64,000 bases of DNA from Sulfurimonas sp. RIFOXYD12_FULL_33_39 (GTDB lineage: Bacteria > Campylobacterota > Campylobacteria > Campylobacterales > Sulfurimonadaceae): contig MICF01000005.1 of NCBI GenBank assembly GCA_001829785.1, positions 124,001 to 188,000 of the forward strand, read 5' to 3'. Under the pieces are notes generated by a model. The model saw nothing but the letters and a program-made list of their open reading frames with translations, searched no databases and was not told the DNA's origin. The position numbers and the translations under genes are program-made. Below are positions 17,299-26,826 of this stretch, piece by piece; the first letter of the stretch is position 1; every line of letters begins with the position of its first letter.

Positions 17299-19540
17299 TT
17301 ACTACTCTCTCTATTTTGGATTTTTCAAATCTATATCTGCTGCCATCAACACCTATGTCAAATGTAGGATTCAGTGCTATAGTTCCTTTTAGCTCACTAT
17401 CTAACTTAAACTCTCTTCTTATTTTCTTGTCTTTAAAGCTGACATCGACAATATCTCCATCACTAATTCTAGCAGCTACGCCAAATTGTGCAGAACCTCT
17501 TAGGAAGTTATCTTTAGGAAGCTGCGCGGCTTTTGCCGTATAGCTGTTAAACTGAAGAACAGGATCAGAATTATAAATAATAGTGCCGTTAAATTCAGGC
17601 ATATCATCAAGTTCTTCAAGCTCGCCATCTGCACTACATGTAACTTCGTCAAGAATATAACCGCGGTTATCTTCTCCCAAAGGCGATAGAAAATTCTCTA
17701 AATCGTCAAAATTTATACCTTTAAATCCTGCTTTTTTAGTTAATTCTCTTGTATAATCAACCGTATTTTCTTTATCTATGCCAAATGCCGCTGCTATATC
17801 ATTTAGTGTGTATCCCTCAAAACTAAGTGCGACATTTGTAGGAAGTACTCTGTTGTCTATGTTTACAACAGTTCCCTCTTGTTCATTAAATGATGCTACT
17901 GGCAAATTAGCAAATTCTAACGAAGATATTACAAAATTGCCTTTTGCATTATAACCGACCACATCAATGATATCTTCATCCTTATCAAGCGTGTTGATTA
18001 GAGATACGCCAAGCGTATTTACTTCGCGTGGAACAACAACCAAAGAAAAATCACTATATTTTTCTATCAAAGCTGCCAATTTTGCGATGTTGCCTGAGCG
18101 TTCATGTGCAATTAAATCATTACCTATTATAAGAACTCTTTTTTTTGCTCTTGAGAAAGATTTCATCATAAAATCAAACTCCTCTTCGCCTATGTTTGTC
18201 TCTGCGCATAAGTATCCAAGGTCAAGCTCATCAAAAAATGCTCTCTCATTCTCGCTTAAATCTGCTTGACTTAATATAGTGTGAGCCAAAAGAGCCATAA
18301 CACCCTCTTCAGTTCCCACTTCATATTTCATCATTTGCGTAACTACATTTTGTACTAAAACATCTTCTAGAGGATGTGCATAAACTACTTTTGCACCGTT
18401 ATGCTTTGAAGCCGTTGTAAGTGCATATCTAACAGCTGGATTATCCGTTGCTATTCTGCTTCCGATTACTATTACCGCATCTGATTGCTTGATAGCATCA
18501 AGTGAGCCACTATGGTGTAATTTTCCACTCACAGAACTGTAAGAGTTCATAAATTCAGCGAATTTTCTTGCATCTTCATTGAATAGTTTTATTCCAAGTT
18601 TATTTTTTAAAAGCTCTAATATATGAGCCTCTTCATTGGTAATTATCGAAGAAAATCTAATAGCTTTTGCATTTTTTAGCGCATCAATAGCTTTATGAAA
18701 CGAACTTTCATCCATTGAAGTTCTATTATCAAAATCAAATCCGAATCGTCCAGCTCCACAAAGTGAAGTAAACTCAAAGTTGTTCTTAACTCTATATATC
18801 TCATCAGCTCCGTTAATAGCACTGTGTCTTGTTTCATACTCAAGCGCACAGCCTGCCGAACAGTGTGCACATGTAGCAGGAACACGCTCAAGCTCCCATG
18901 CATTTGCTCTGTATTTAAAACCGCTGCTTGTAAGTGCGCCTACCGGACAAACGGCTATACACTCTCCGCAAAAAGTACAATCAAGCGTGTCTGAATTTTT
19001 TGGGATAATCGTCGAGCTGTATCCGCCGAATTTTACCTCAATAGCATCATCTCCGATAACTTCATTACATACATGTACACACTTTTCGCACATAATACAT
19101 AATGAAGGCTCATAATCTACAAGTCCCCAATGTTTGATAGGACGGTGCTGATCGCGAGCCGAGAAGTTTTGACGACTAACGTTAAACTCCAAAGTTTTAT
19201 TTTGCAGGTCACACTCTCCTGATTTGTCACAAACACCACACTCAAGAGGATGATTTACATCATAAAGCTTCATAATATTTGTTCGCTCATTTTCAAGCGC
19301 AGGTGTGTTTGTCGTAATCTCTACACCCTCAACAGGAGGCGTATTACAGCTAAGAATAAAACCATCCATTCCGCTTGCTTCAACAACACACATACGACAT
19401 GATGCACATGGAGAAGTTTTAGATATATAACACATAGTAGGAATATAGATTCCATTCTTGCGGGCAACAGTTAAAATTGTTTCGCCCTTTTGTGCAGTTA
19501 CCGAGATACCGTTAATTTTAAAATTAGTCAATTTATTCAT
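17291..19540 (-). CDS. nuoG: NADH-quinone oxidoreductase subunit G, first copy
   Basis: About 749 residues, with [2Fe-2S] ligands C37, C48, C51 and C65, and the N5 set H97, C101, C104 and C110. Ferredoxin-type sets are C148/C151/C154/C158 and C188/C191/C194/C198, and the N7-type motif is CAHCSAGC (C224, C227, C231). The C-terminal part resembles the molybdopterin-oxidoreductase domain. I prefer ATG 19540 (GAGAG four bases upstream, N-terminus MNKLTNFKINGISV) over ATG 19549. It sits directly after the flavoprotein gene, so it is the copy most likely to receive electrons from that flavoprotein (inference). Both copies keep all ligands, so neither looks like a decaying duplicate. Confidence 0.93.
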   Translation of the reverse strand: MNKLTNFKINGISVTAQKGETILTVARKNGIYIPTMCYISKTSPCASCRMCVVEASGMDGFILSCNTPPVEGVEITTNTPALENERTNIMKLYDVNHPLECGVCDKSGECDLQNKTLEFNVSRQNFSARDQHRPIKHWGLVDYEPSLCIMCEKCVHVCNEVIGDDAIEVKFGGYSSTIIPKNSDTLDCTFCGECIAVCPVGALTSSGFKYRANAWELERVPATCAHCSAGCALEYETRHSAINGADEIYRVKNNFEFTSLCGAGRFGFDFDNRTSMDESSFHKAIDALKNAKAIRFSSIITNEEAHILELLKNKLGIKLFNEDARKFAEFMNSYSSVSGKLHHSGSLDAIKQSDAVIVIGSRIATDNPAVRYALTTASKHNGAKVVYAHPLEDVLVQNVVTQMMKYEVGTEEGVMALLAHTILSQADLSENERAFFDELDLGYLCAETNIGEEEFDFMMKSFSRAKKRVLIIGNDLIAHERSGNIAKLAALIEKYSDFSLVVVPREVNTLGVSLINTLDKDEDIIDVVGYNAKGNFVISSLEFANLPVASFNEQEGTVVNIDNRVLPTNVALSFEGYTLNDIAAAFGIDKENTVDYTRELTKKAGFKGINFDDLENFLSPLGEDNRGYILDEVTCSADGELEELDDMPEFNGTIIYNSDPVLQFNSYTAKAAQLPKDNFLRGSAQFGVAARISDGDIVDVSFKDKKIRREFKLDSELKGTIALNPTFDIGVDGSRYRFEKSKIERVVNE

Positions 19541-19552
19541 ATCTCTCATCCT

Positions 19553-21586
19553 CTACGCCTGAACCATTGCGATATAGTAACAACGCATACAACGCTCTGC
19601 TTCACTTATAGCCTCTTCTTGAGTAAAACCTAGATTGACCTCTTTGTTGTTGTATTTTCTATCTTCAACATCAAGTACCGTGGAGTGTTGACGAGGCACG
19701 CCAGATAGCCATCCAGTAACTTTGCCTTTTTTATCATAAACACGAAGTTTTTTAAGATGGTCTTCCATAATCTCATCATCACTCAATGTAATCTCGCCAG
19801 AATGAACATATCTGCTCATTACCGAAGAGGCACGTTTTGCTTGACCTACTGCATTAACAATTGTCATAGGACCGTATTCACAATCCCCTGATGCAAAAAT
19901 ACCTTTGCGAGACGTCATGTAATCTTTGCCGTTTGTTTTAATCGTACCCCATGACGTCATTGCTATCTCCCATTCAGAAGGCAAAAGTTTCAAATCAGCC
20001 GATTGCGAAACTGCAGGAATAAGATAATCAGCTTCAATTTCGTATGAAGCACCCTCAACTTTGACAAGTTCTGCACGACCGCCGTTTGGATCTGGAACAA
20101 GCTCAAATTTATCTACAAGAAGCGATTTTAAAATATTGTCTTCATCTCTCATCTCGGCCACTGCAGAGTGGAATAAAAACTCGACACCTTCCTCAACGGC
20201 TTCATGATACTCTTCATAAGTCGTGTTTTTGATAATTGTTTTTTCATCCCTTCGGTATATCATGTAAACTTTTTTAGCATTTGCACGAATCGCACAACGC
20301 ACGACGTCCATAGATGTAAATCCCCCGCCTACGCAAACAACCGTTTTACCGGTCAAATCAACAAAATCAGTAGTTAAAAGATTTTTCTCCTGATCCTCTT
20401 TTGAGATTTTATATCCGTACTTTTCGTAAAGATTTACTTTATCAAGAAAATCTATCGCACTCCAGTAACCTTTAATATCGGCTCTCTCATTCTCACAATA
20501 GACTTTTTTAGAGATTCTTGTACCAGTTGCAACCATAGTAGCATCATACTCGTTCTCAAAACGACGCATATCGTCTGCATTAATTTTTCGGTTAACTATA
20601 AAATTAACACCCATATCTCTGACACACTCTATATCTTTGTTGTACTTACCGATAGGCATTCTGTATTCAGGCACACCCACGGCAACCTCTCCGCCAAGAA
20701 CAGGAAGTTCTTCGTAAACATCACAAGCAATGCCCTCAGCAGCCAAATAATAAGCAGTAGTTAGCCCTGCAGGACCTGCCCCTATGATTGCTACTTTTTT
20801 ACCGTTAGAAGGTTTTTTCTCCATCGGATGAAAAAAGTCGTAACCATGATCGCTCTCCCAATCAGCACCAAGACGTTTAAGTGACATAATAGAAATCGGC
20901 TCGTCAAGATTTGTTCTTCTGCAAGCCTCTTCGCAAGGATGTGGACAAACACGACCGCAAACATGAGCTAAAGGCATAGTTTGACGCGTAGCCATAAGAG
21001 AGTCATCCATTCTAAGGTCTCTTACGCCTTCGATATAACCGGGAATATCTACATGTGAAGGACAAGCGTCGCTGCACGGTGAAGTTATTTTTGCGATATA
21101 TCCGATTTGTTCATGGTAATGTTTAGATGGTTTTTGTTCATTTATGCACTCCATAAAAACATCTTCAAAGTGCGTCATCAAGTCAATAATAGGATTTGGA
21201 ACTGTTTTTCCAATCTCACATTTTGAAGTGATTTGCATACTTTTGCCAATTTCCCTTAAATGATTCAAATCAGCCATACTGCCTTCACCGCGTGCAATCT
21301 TGTCCAACTGATCATATAAAATCCGTCCGCCCCATCTTCCAGGTGCACATCTTCCACATGCTTCAGAGTACTCCTGATATTGCGCTGCATACTCCATCGC
21401 TAAACGGATAACATCCACGTCCTTATCAAAAAGTGCGACACCGTCCCAACCTATAAAAGCTTTTGATTCTCGGTGGCTGTCATACTGTGCAGGTAGATTA
21501 TAAGCCGATTCTTTCCACTCCTCTTGCGGCGTGTTGACATTGTTAACAAACTCGCCGTTCCAAGTAGAAAAATATACTTTACTCAA
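19553..21586 (-). CDS. GltD-type FAD/NAD(P) flavoprotein fused to a NuoF-like N3 segment (NuoF substitute)
   Basis: A 677-residue protein in the nuoF position. Residues about 70-150 (SEACGRCAPGRWGGR..., GEGSMADLNHLREIGKSM, SKCEIGKTVPNPI) resemble the C-terminal N3-cluster part of NuoF. However, the third ligand is Gly83; only C77, C80 and C123 remain. From about 165 on it is like the small subunit of glutamate synthase: a Cys-rich Fer4_20 domain (C171, C175, C210, C214, C218, C222), the FAD motif GAGPAG at 269-274, the NAD(P) motif GGGFTS at 420-425, and a final CMRC. The FMN/NADH domain of NuoF is absent. It therefore probably feeds electrons from NAD(P)H, or exchanges them with ferredoxin, into NuoG; the donor is unknown. 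It lies between the NuoE-like gene and the first nuoG. Confidence 0.88.
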   Translation of the reverse strand: MSKVYFSTWNGEFVNNVNTPQEEWKESAYNLPAQYDSHRESKAFIGWDGVALFDKDVDVIRLAMEYAAQYQEYSEACGRCAPGRWGGRILYDQLDKIARGEGSMADLNHLREIGKSMQITSKCEIGKTVPNPIIDLMTHFEDVFMECINEQKPSKHYHEQIGYIAKITSPCSDACPSHVDIPGYIEGVRDLRMDDSLMATRQTMPLAHVCGRVCPHPCEEACRRTNLDEPISIMSLKRLGADWESDHGYDFFHPMEKKPSNGKKVAIIGAGPAGLTTAYYLAAEGIACDVYEELPVLGGEVAVGVPEYRMPIGKYNKDIECVRDMGVNFIVNRKINADDMRRFENEYDATMVATGTRISKKVYCENERADIKGYWSAIDFLDKVNLYEKYGYKISKEDQEKNLLTTDFVDLTGKTVVCVGGGFTSMDVVRCAIRANAKKVYMIYRRDEKTIIKNTTYEEYHEAVEEGVEFLFHSAVAEMRDEDNILKSLLVDKFELVPDPNGGRAELVKVEGASYEIEADYLIPAVSQSADLKLLPSEWEIAMTSWGTIKTNGKDYMTSRKGIFASGDCEYGPMTIVNAVGQAKRASSVMSRYVHSGEITLSDDEIMEDHLKKLRVYDKKGKVTGWLSGVPRQHSTVLDVEDRKYNNKEVNLGFTQEEAISEAERCMRCYYIAMVQA

Positions 21587-21600
21587 AATTCAAATCCTAC

Positions 21601-21822
21601 CTATTTTTTTGTCACGATAGTCCAATCGACTTCGTTAAACTTTAAGGAGTTAAGTAACTCGTACCCACACTCTTTTACTAAATCTGCCGATTTTTGAATA
21701 GGCGTAAAATCCCCAATTTCAAATAAAAAGATTGCAACTTCACCTTTTTTGTGAGTTCCAAGAATCTCTTTCATTCTAGGTTCAAAACCATCTTTTAAAT
21801 GTCTTAAATCATATCTTTTCAT
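21601..21822 (-). CDS. Short NuoE-position protein, TusA-like topology, no iron-sulfur ligands
   Basis: A 73-residue protein in the nuoE position, overlapping the nuoD stop by 1 base. Related short proteins occupy this place in Helicobacter (HP1264) and Campylobacter (Cj1575c). Unlike true NuoE (about 160 residues, four Cys for [2Fe-2S]) it has a single Cys (C52), so it cannot hold that cluster. The pattern of predicted elements is strand, helix (EPRMKEILGTHKKG), strand (EVAIFLFEIGD), helix (IQKSADLVKECG) and two strands, ending in a Lys pair. This is the beta-alpha-beta-alpha-beta-beta order of TusA/SirA proteins, but it lacks their N-terminal Cys-Pro. The role, perhaps docking of the flavoprotein, is inference. 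Confidence 0.8.
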   Translation of the reverse strand: MKRYDLRHLKDGFEPRMKEILGTHKKGEVAIFLFEIGDFTPIQKSADLVKECGYELLNSLKFNEVDWTIVTKK

Positions 21823-23060
21823 TAGCGGTCAACCTCTCCAAATACAATGTTAGTAGTACCGATTATAGAAACAACATCCGGAATATAGTGTCCCGGTAAA
21901 AGGTCTGTTAAAATTCCCGTATGCCAAAACGACGGTGCACGAAGTTTTAGTCTGTAAGGGTATGGCCCGCCTTGAGAGTTGATATAAAAACCAAGTTCTC
22001 CTTTAGGTGATTCGGTTGCTACGTAAACCTCGCCTACAGGCGGTCTCATACCTTGAGTAACCAGAACGAAGTGCTGCATCAAAGAGTAGTTTTGAGTCAT
22101 GATATCAAGCTTTGGAGCTGATACATATTTCGGTGCATGAGCCATTAACTCGGTTTGTCCGTCTTTTACACACTGCTGATACATCTTTATAACTTGACGA
22201 AGAATCTTAGCAGACTCTCTCATCTCCTCCATGTACATACGGTATCTTGCAAAGTTATCGCCCTTGTCAGAGTAAGGTACTTTAAACTCTACTTCATCGT
22301 AAAGCTCGTACGGCTCTTCTTTGCGGATATCCCAAGCAACACCGCTAGCTCTAAGCATCGGTCCTGAACAACCCCATGAAAGTGCCATCTCTTTTGAAAT
22401 AGTTCCGACCTCTTCCATTCTCATAAGCCAGATACGGTTTGTATCAAGAAGGTCTTCGTAATCTTTAATATTTTGAGGAAGTTTGTCCAAAAATACTCTT
22501 AATTGAGTTATAAAACTATCTTGAATATCCAACGGAACACCGCCTATACGTATTGCTGCATGTGTAAGTCTAGCTCCGCAATACCCTTCAATAATATCCA
22601 TAAGATACTCTCTCTCGCGAAATGCGAAAAGAAAAACAGTCATCGCACCGATATCAAGCGCCGTTGTAGCCAACCAAAAAAGATGCGACATGATACGATT
22701 AATTTCTAAAAGCATCATACGGATTACTTTTGCACGGCGAGGCACTTCAAGACCGATAAGTTTTTCAACCGCCAATGCAAATCCGTAATTGTTTGCAGAT
22801 GATGCAATATAGTCCATACGGTCGGTTGTAGGCATAAACTCATTATAAATCATGTTTTCAGCCATCTTCTCCATACCGCGGTGAAGATATCCGATATCAG
22901 GATGAGCTTTTACTATCATCTCTTGTTGAAGATGAAGCATTAAACGCAACTGTCCGTGAGCAGAAGGGTGCTGAGGACCGAAGTTTAGAATCATCTCATT
23001 GTCTTCTCTGTCAAAAGTGATATTCTCAAAAAACGGGTTTAATCTATTTTTTACTTGCAT
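21822..23060 (-). CDS. nuoD: NADH-quinone oxidoreductase subunit D
   Basis: A 412-residue 49-kDa subunit, related to [NiFe]-hydrogenase large subunits but without the metal Cys pairs. [14 protein letters not shown] near residue 27 carries the quinone-site His, [13 protein letters not shown] and [23 protein letters not shown] are typical, and [12 protein letters not shown] and [36 protein letters not shown] close the protein. It forms the quinone-binding cavity with NuoB and NuoH. Separate from NuoC here, not fused. Confidence 0.97.
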   Translation of the reverse strand: MQVKNRLNPFFENITFDREDNEMILNFGPQHPSAHGQLRLMLHLQQEMIVKAHPDIGYLHRGMEKMAENMIYNEFMPTTDRMDYIASSANNYGFALAVEKLIGLEVPRRAKVIRMMLLEINRIMSHLFWLATTALDIGAMTVFLFAFREREYLMDIIEGYCGARLTHAAIRIGGVPLDIQDSFITQLRVFLDKLPQNIKDYEDLLDTNRIWLMRMEEVGTISKEMALSWGCSGPMLRASGVAWDIRKEEPYELYDEVEFKVPYSDKGDNFARYRMYMEEMRESAKILRQVIKMYQQCVKDGQTELMAHAPKYVSAPKLDIMTQNYSLMQHFVLVTQGMRPPVGEVYVATESPKGELGFYINSQGGPYPYRLKLRAPSFWHTGILTDLLPGHYIPDVVSIIGTTNIVFGEVDR

Positions 23061-23074
23061 ATTATTATTTCCAC

Positions 23075-23881
23075 CTATCTTTGAGGATCGTCAATAACGA
23101 CCGAATCTTTTTTATCGAATTTTTTAATCATGAAAACACCGCCCTCTTCTTGATAGTTTTGCTCATTTTTAGGCTCGTTACCGGTAATCTTAGTACCTTT
23201 AGGCACTTCATGCCCTAAACGCACAAATCTCTCACTGTCATATCTGTCAACTTTAGCAGTATCGCGAAGTTCAGGTCCGATAATATCACGTGCTTCTTTT
23301 CCGTAAATTTTATCAACCTCATACCATGCGGCAAACTCATCACCTTGAAGCGGGTAAGTTTTTAAAAGAGGATGTCCTTGCCAATCGTACGGCATAAGGA
23401 TTCTTTTCATAAACGGATGTCCGTTTGCTTCTATTCCAAACATATCAAACATCTCACGCTCTGACCAGTCTGCACTACGGAATAGCTTTTCTACGGAGTT
23501 TACGGCTTCGCCTTTCTTGATGAACATTTTTATGCGAAGACGTTTGCGTTTGTTCATACTAAGCATCTGATAAAATACTTCAAAACCGCCTCTACCCGCC
23601 AGCCAGTCAATAGCACTCATCTCTGAGAGCTGTGTATATTCGCACTCATCTCTTAAAAGTTCCAATACTTTATAATTGTCTTTTGGATTTATAAAAACAA
23701 CCATCTGCCCGACTTGAATATATGCATCAAGCACTTCAAATTTCGCTTTAATAGCTTCTAAATCATGAGCAAAAACTTCATCGCTTGAGACTTCATATTT
23801 AGGTACTTGCGGAGATACATAAAATCTATCCGTATAGTACGGCTTTGCTTGTACATTGTCTTTAGGTTTATAAGCTCTCAT
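23075..23881 (-). CDS. nuoC: NADH-quinone oxidoreductase subunit C
   Basis: A 268-residue 30-kDa subunit. The signature [41 protein letters not shown] lies at about residues 139-179. It stabilises NuoD in the connecting module. The C-terminal 60-70 residues beyond the signature are longer than in many bacteria and charged. It overlaps the nuoB stop by 1 base and precedes nuoD after 14 bases. Confidence 0.95.
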   Translation of the reverse strand: MRAYKPKDNVQAKPYYTDRFYVSPQVPKYEVSSDEVFAHDLEAIKAKFEVLDAYIQVGQMVVFINPKDNYKVLELLRDECEYTQLSEMSAIDWLAGRGGFEVFYQMLSMNKRKRLRIKMFIKKGEAVNSVEKLFRSADWSEREMFDMFGIEANGHPFMKRILMPYDWQGHPLLKTYPLQGDEFAAWYEVDKIYGKEARDIIGPELRDTAKVDRYDSERFVRLGHEVPKGTKITGNEPKNEQNYQEEGGVFMIKKFDKKDSVVIDDPQR

Positions 23882-24390
23882 TACATCAACCTTTTAGCTT
23901 TTTGCGCTCTTGAAGCCTGATTTGCGCGAATCTTCTTTTGTAATAGCATTACACCGTATTGAAGAGTTTCAGGACGAGGAGCACAACCCGGAAGATATAA
24001 ATCAACAGGAATAATTCTATCAACTCCCTGAACAGTTGCGTAAGTATTGAACATACCGCCCGTATTTGCACATGAACCCATAGAGATAACCCATTTAGGC
24101 TCTGTCATTTGATCATAAAGTCTTTTGATAAACTCAGCATGTTTTTTAGTCAAAGTTCCCGCAACTATCATAACATCAGCCTGACGAGGAGAAGCTCTAA
24201 AGATTGTCCCGAAACGGTCAAAATCGTATCTTGAAGCACCCGATGCCATCATCTCGATACCACAGCATGCAAGTCCGTAAGTAAGCGCCCAAAGCGAGTT
24301 TGAACGACCCCAGTTTACGATTTTATCAATACTTGTAAGTGCAACCGGCAAACCGCCGTTTTGCGTATAATTTATTTTATGTTGTGCCAT
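23881..24390 (-). CDS. nuoB: NADH-quinone oxidoreductase subunit B (cluster N2)
   Basis: A 169-residue subunit holding the terminal [4Fe-4S] cluster N2, which reduces quinone. The ligands are the tandem Cys pair C42-C43 in [12 protein letters not shown]107 in GSCANTGG and C136 in PGCAPRPE, all present. Its start lies inside the 3' end of nuoA (19-base overlap), and it overlaps nuoC by 1 base. Confidence 0.97.
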   Translation of the reverse strand: MAQHKINYTQNGGLPVALTSIDKIVNWGRSNSLWALTYGLACCGIEMMASGASRYDFDRFGTIFRASPRQADVMIVAGTLTKKHAEFIKRLYDQMTEPKWVISMGSCANTGGMFNTYATVQGVDRIIPVDLYLPGCAPRPETLQYGVMLLQKKIRANQASRAQKAKRLM

Positions 24391-24761
24391 TCAAGCGCTC
24401 CTTTTTTCCATGCATATACAAAACCGATTGTTAAGAGAAGTATAAACATTAACATCTCGGCAAAACCAAACCATCCAAGTAGTTTAAAATCAACTGCCCA
24501 AGGGAACATAAAAACTATCTCTACGTCAAAAAGTAAAAAAAGCAGTGCAAATAGATAAAACTGAGGAGAGATTCTGTTTGGCTGTTTCGTAACCTCAGGT
24601 CCACACTCATAAACTGACAATTTTATTTTTTCACTGTTTTTAGCTGCTAACGCACGACTTGCCAAACGAGCGACAATAGTCGTAATCGTAAACGCACCAA
24701 ACGTTATAAGAAAAAGTACAAATACCCCAAAATACGGATTTGAAGTCACTATATGCTCCAT
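24372..24761 (-). CDS. nuoA: NADH-quinone oxidoreductase subunit A
   Basis: A 129-residue, three-helix membrane subunit with [14 protein letters not shown] (the loop whose Cys is exposed in the deactive state of other complexes I) and [16 protein letters not shown] longer frame exists up to 24815, but ATG 24761 has AAGGTAGGTTAT directly upstream and gives the usual N-terminus ([17 protein letters not shown]). It is the first gene of the 15-gene nuo operon. Confidence 0.95.
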   Translation of the reverse strand: MEHIVTSNPYFGVFVLFLITFGAFTITTIVARLASRALAAKNSEKIKLSVYECGPEVTKQPNRISPQFYLFALLFLLFDVEIVFMFPWAVDFKLLGWFGFAEMLMFILLLTIGFVYAWKKGALEWHNIK

Positions 24762-24861
24762 ATAACCTACCTTTTTAATTATTGTTGTTCTCAAACGCAT
24801 AAAAACATAAACCATAACGTTTAAATGTTTTTATACCTTTTTAGAAAAAACAGTTGTGAGG

Positions 24862-24867
24862 ATTGTA
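24862..24867 (-). promoter_or_regulatory. Weak candidate -10 box (TACAAT) for the nuo operon
   Basis: The 260 bases between nuoA and the next gene upstream must hold the nuo promoter. TACAAT, read TTGATACAATCC on the minus strand, would give a leader of roughly 95 bases. A second candidate, TATAAT at 24964-24969, would give about 195 bases. There is no clear -35 box for either. Motif matches only. Confidence 0.25.
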
Positions 24868-24984
24868 TCAAAAAGAGTATTAAATAAAAGATTAAGGCAA
24901 TATTTAGGGGAGCAATTGTTACTAAATACTACACATTTTTTTTATGTATCAAAGTTAGTGTGTATTATAGAAACATATTTTAGT

Positions 24985-25010
24985 ATATTAGAATCTTATT
25001 ATTCTAATAT
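24985..25010 (-). terminator. Perfect AT-rich hairpin behind the acyltransferase gene
   Basis: ATATTAGAAT, a 6-base loop, and ATTCTAATAT form a 10-bp stem 12 bases after the stop of the gene at 25023. The stem is AT-rich and only weakly followed by T residues on the minus strand, so it may be a weak terminator or a protein site in front of the nuo promoter. Confidence 0.4.
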
Positions 25011-25022
25011 GTAACACAATTT

Positions 25023-26732
25023 TTATAAATAGCGTTTTCTTTTTAGAGGCTTTAATTTATCCGCGTCGATTACTAAAAAACCATCAATACAGTTTTCAAA
25101 ATCTCTATCTCTTCCAAAATCCATAAATTCGACTCCGCCCTCATCACAAAGCTCGCTATAGAGTTTATAAAGTGTTGGAATAGAATAACCCATAAGTTTA
25201 AGTTCATGTTTTAAAATCAAAATATCTTTTTCATAACTGTCTTTAAAAAATAATTCATTACACTTTTTCTTGTTTGGCTCGGATAAAACATAGCTTTCAC
25301 GGTGCTCTACACTTTTTACTTTTGCGCCGAAATAGTTCATGTAAAAAAACACGAGCAAGGCAATAGCATCATCACTGTATGAGTTCGAGATACTGACACA
25401 ACCGAACAAGTATCTAATATCATAATTTGATTTGAGATAAGCTCCTATTCCCTGCCATAGATAATCAAGTGCTCTTGAATTCCAATATTTGGGTTGGATA
25501 AAACTGCGTCCTAGTTCAATAGAGTTAGATAGATATTTATTAAACTCCTCTTTGTACTCAAAAAGAGTTGACGTATATAACCCCTCAACACCGAATGCAT
25601 CTACCATCTCACTGGCTTTTACTATACGATAAGAGCCGACTATCTCCAAATCTTTATCGTCCCAAAGAATAATATGCTCATAACAGAAGTCAAAATCATC
25701 TATATCTCTACTCTTTTGACTACCCTCTTTTACTTGACGAAAACTAATCTCTCTAAGTCTTCCTATCTCTTTTATAAGAACATTCTCTTGTGCGTTTGCA
25801 TATAGATATATCTTTTTGCCGTCTATCGTTTCACCTATAGATTTTGCATTTTGTAGCTCTTTTTTTAGCTCCTGTCTATTTTCTGCCAATGCAATCCCGT
25901 TATCGGTTTTAAAAATACCTTTTTCCTTTTTGGCAATTTTATAAAAATGTTTACGAAATAGCTTCACTCTGTCAGAAATTGCTATACCCGTAATATGATA
26001 ACTCTCAAAAGGGATACATTTACCTATTGTAAATGCTATGTTTTTATTATAGTATTTAAACATCTCATGCGGAATAGTTGCGGTTGCCAAAGATTTGTTT
26101 ATCATCGAAAGCAGATAAAATGTTTTTGAGTTTTTAGCGTCAATATAGATAGGCAGTATCGGCGATTTTGTATTTTGGGCTATTTTTAAAAACCCTTTTT
26201 TCCATTTCGTATCTTTTATACCGTTTGGTCTTGCACGGCTTACTTCGCCGGATGGAAATATGATAACTACCTGTTCATTTTCCAGTGCTTTGTATATACT
26301 CTCTATAGAGTTTCTTTGCATTTTGCCTTTGATATTTTCAATAGGTATAAGTATCTCGTCCAAATTTTTAAACTCACTCAAAAAATTTGACGCAACTATT
26401 TTTATATCTTTTCTGACATCTTTTATTACATGTAAAAGTGCGAGAGAGTCTAATGCTCCAAGAGGATGGTTTGCTATTATTACAACTCTGCCGTATGATG
26501 GAATCCTTGAGAGCTGATTTTTGCATATAGTTATATCAATATTAAAATACTCAAGAACAAATTCTATAAAGTCAAATGCGTCAAGGTGTCTGTTTTTTGC
26601 CAAAACATCATTTACCTCATCTTCGTGAAAAAGTTTTTTAAAAAGAGAGATTATCCCAAGGCGGGCAAGACTAGGCAATTTTTCAAAAGTAGGATAGTTG
26701 TGGGTGAAATATTTCTCTACGCTAACTGACAT
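25023..26732 (-). CDS. Fused lysophospholipid-type O-acyltransferase / GNAT N-acyltransferase (OlsF-like, putative ornithine lipid synthase)
   Basis: A protein of about 569 residues with two acyltransferase halves. The N-terminal half (about 1-280) is PlsC-like: the catalytic NHPLGALD motif (HxxxxD) near residue 88 and FPSGEVSRARP near residue 157. The C-terminal half (about 300-569) resembles the OlsB/GNAT hemolysin family (for example EIVGSYRIVKASEMV, ELGRSFIQPKYWN, YLWQGIGAYL, LFGCVSIS). This pairing is the arrangement of OlsF, a bifunctional ornithine lipid synthase. The function is inferred from domain order. Start ATG 26732 has AAGGA 9 bases upstream; the longer frame to 26753 lacks a site. 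It sits alone between the nuo promoter and an AAA+ gene. Confidence 0.8.
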   Translation of the reverse strand: MSVSVEKYFTHNYPTFEKLPSLARLGIISLFKKLFHEDEVNDVLAKNRHLDAFDFIEFVLEYFNIDITICKNQLSRIPSYGRVVIIANHPLGALDSLALLHVIKDVRKDIKIVASNFLSEFKNLDEILIPIENIKGKMQRNSIESIYKALENEQVVIIFPSGEVSRARPNGIKDTKWKKGFLKIAQNTKSPILPIYIDAKNSKTFYLLSMINKSLATATIPHEMFKYYNKNIAFTIGKCIPFESYHITGIAISDRVKLFRKHFYKIAKKEKGIFKTDNGIALAENRQELKKELQNAKSIGETIDGKKIYLYANAQENVLIKEIGRLREISFRQVKEGSQKSRDIDDFDFCYEHIILWDDKDLEIVGSYRIVKASEMVDAFGVEGLYTSTLFEYKEEFNKYLSNSIELGRSFIQPKYWNSRALDYLWQGIGAYLKSNYDIRYLFGCVSISNSYSDDAIALLVFFYMNYFGAKVKSVEHRESYVLSEPNKKKCNELFFKDSYEKDILILKHELKLMGYSIPTLYKLYSELCDEGGVEFMDFGRDRDFENCIDGFLVIDADKLKPLKRKRYL

Positions 26733-26826
26733 AACTCTGTTTCCTTGTAACATATTTTATGCCGAAATTTTGCACGATATATGTTACAAAGATGTTACTA
26801 CGAGGTTACGGTTTTATTACAAAAAA

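Noticed and set aside
24817..24840. Near-palindrome AACGTTTAAATGTT upstream of nuoA
   Set aside because: Imperfect, AT-rich and short; expected by chance in such DNA. No second copy near the promoter candidates.
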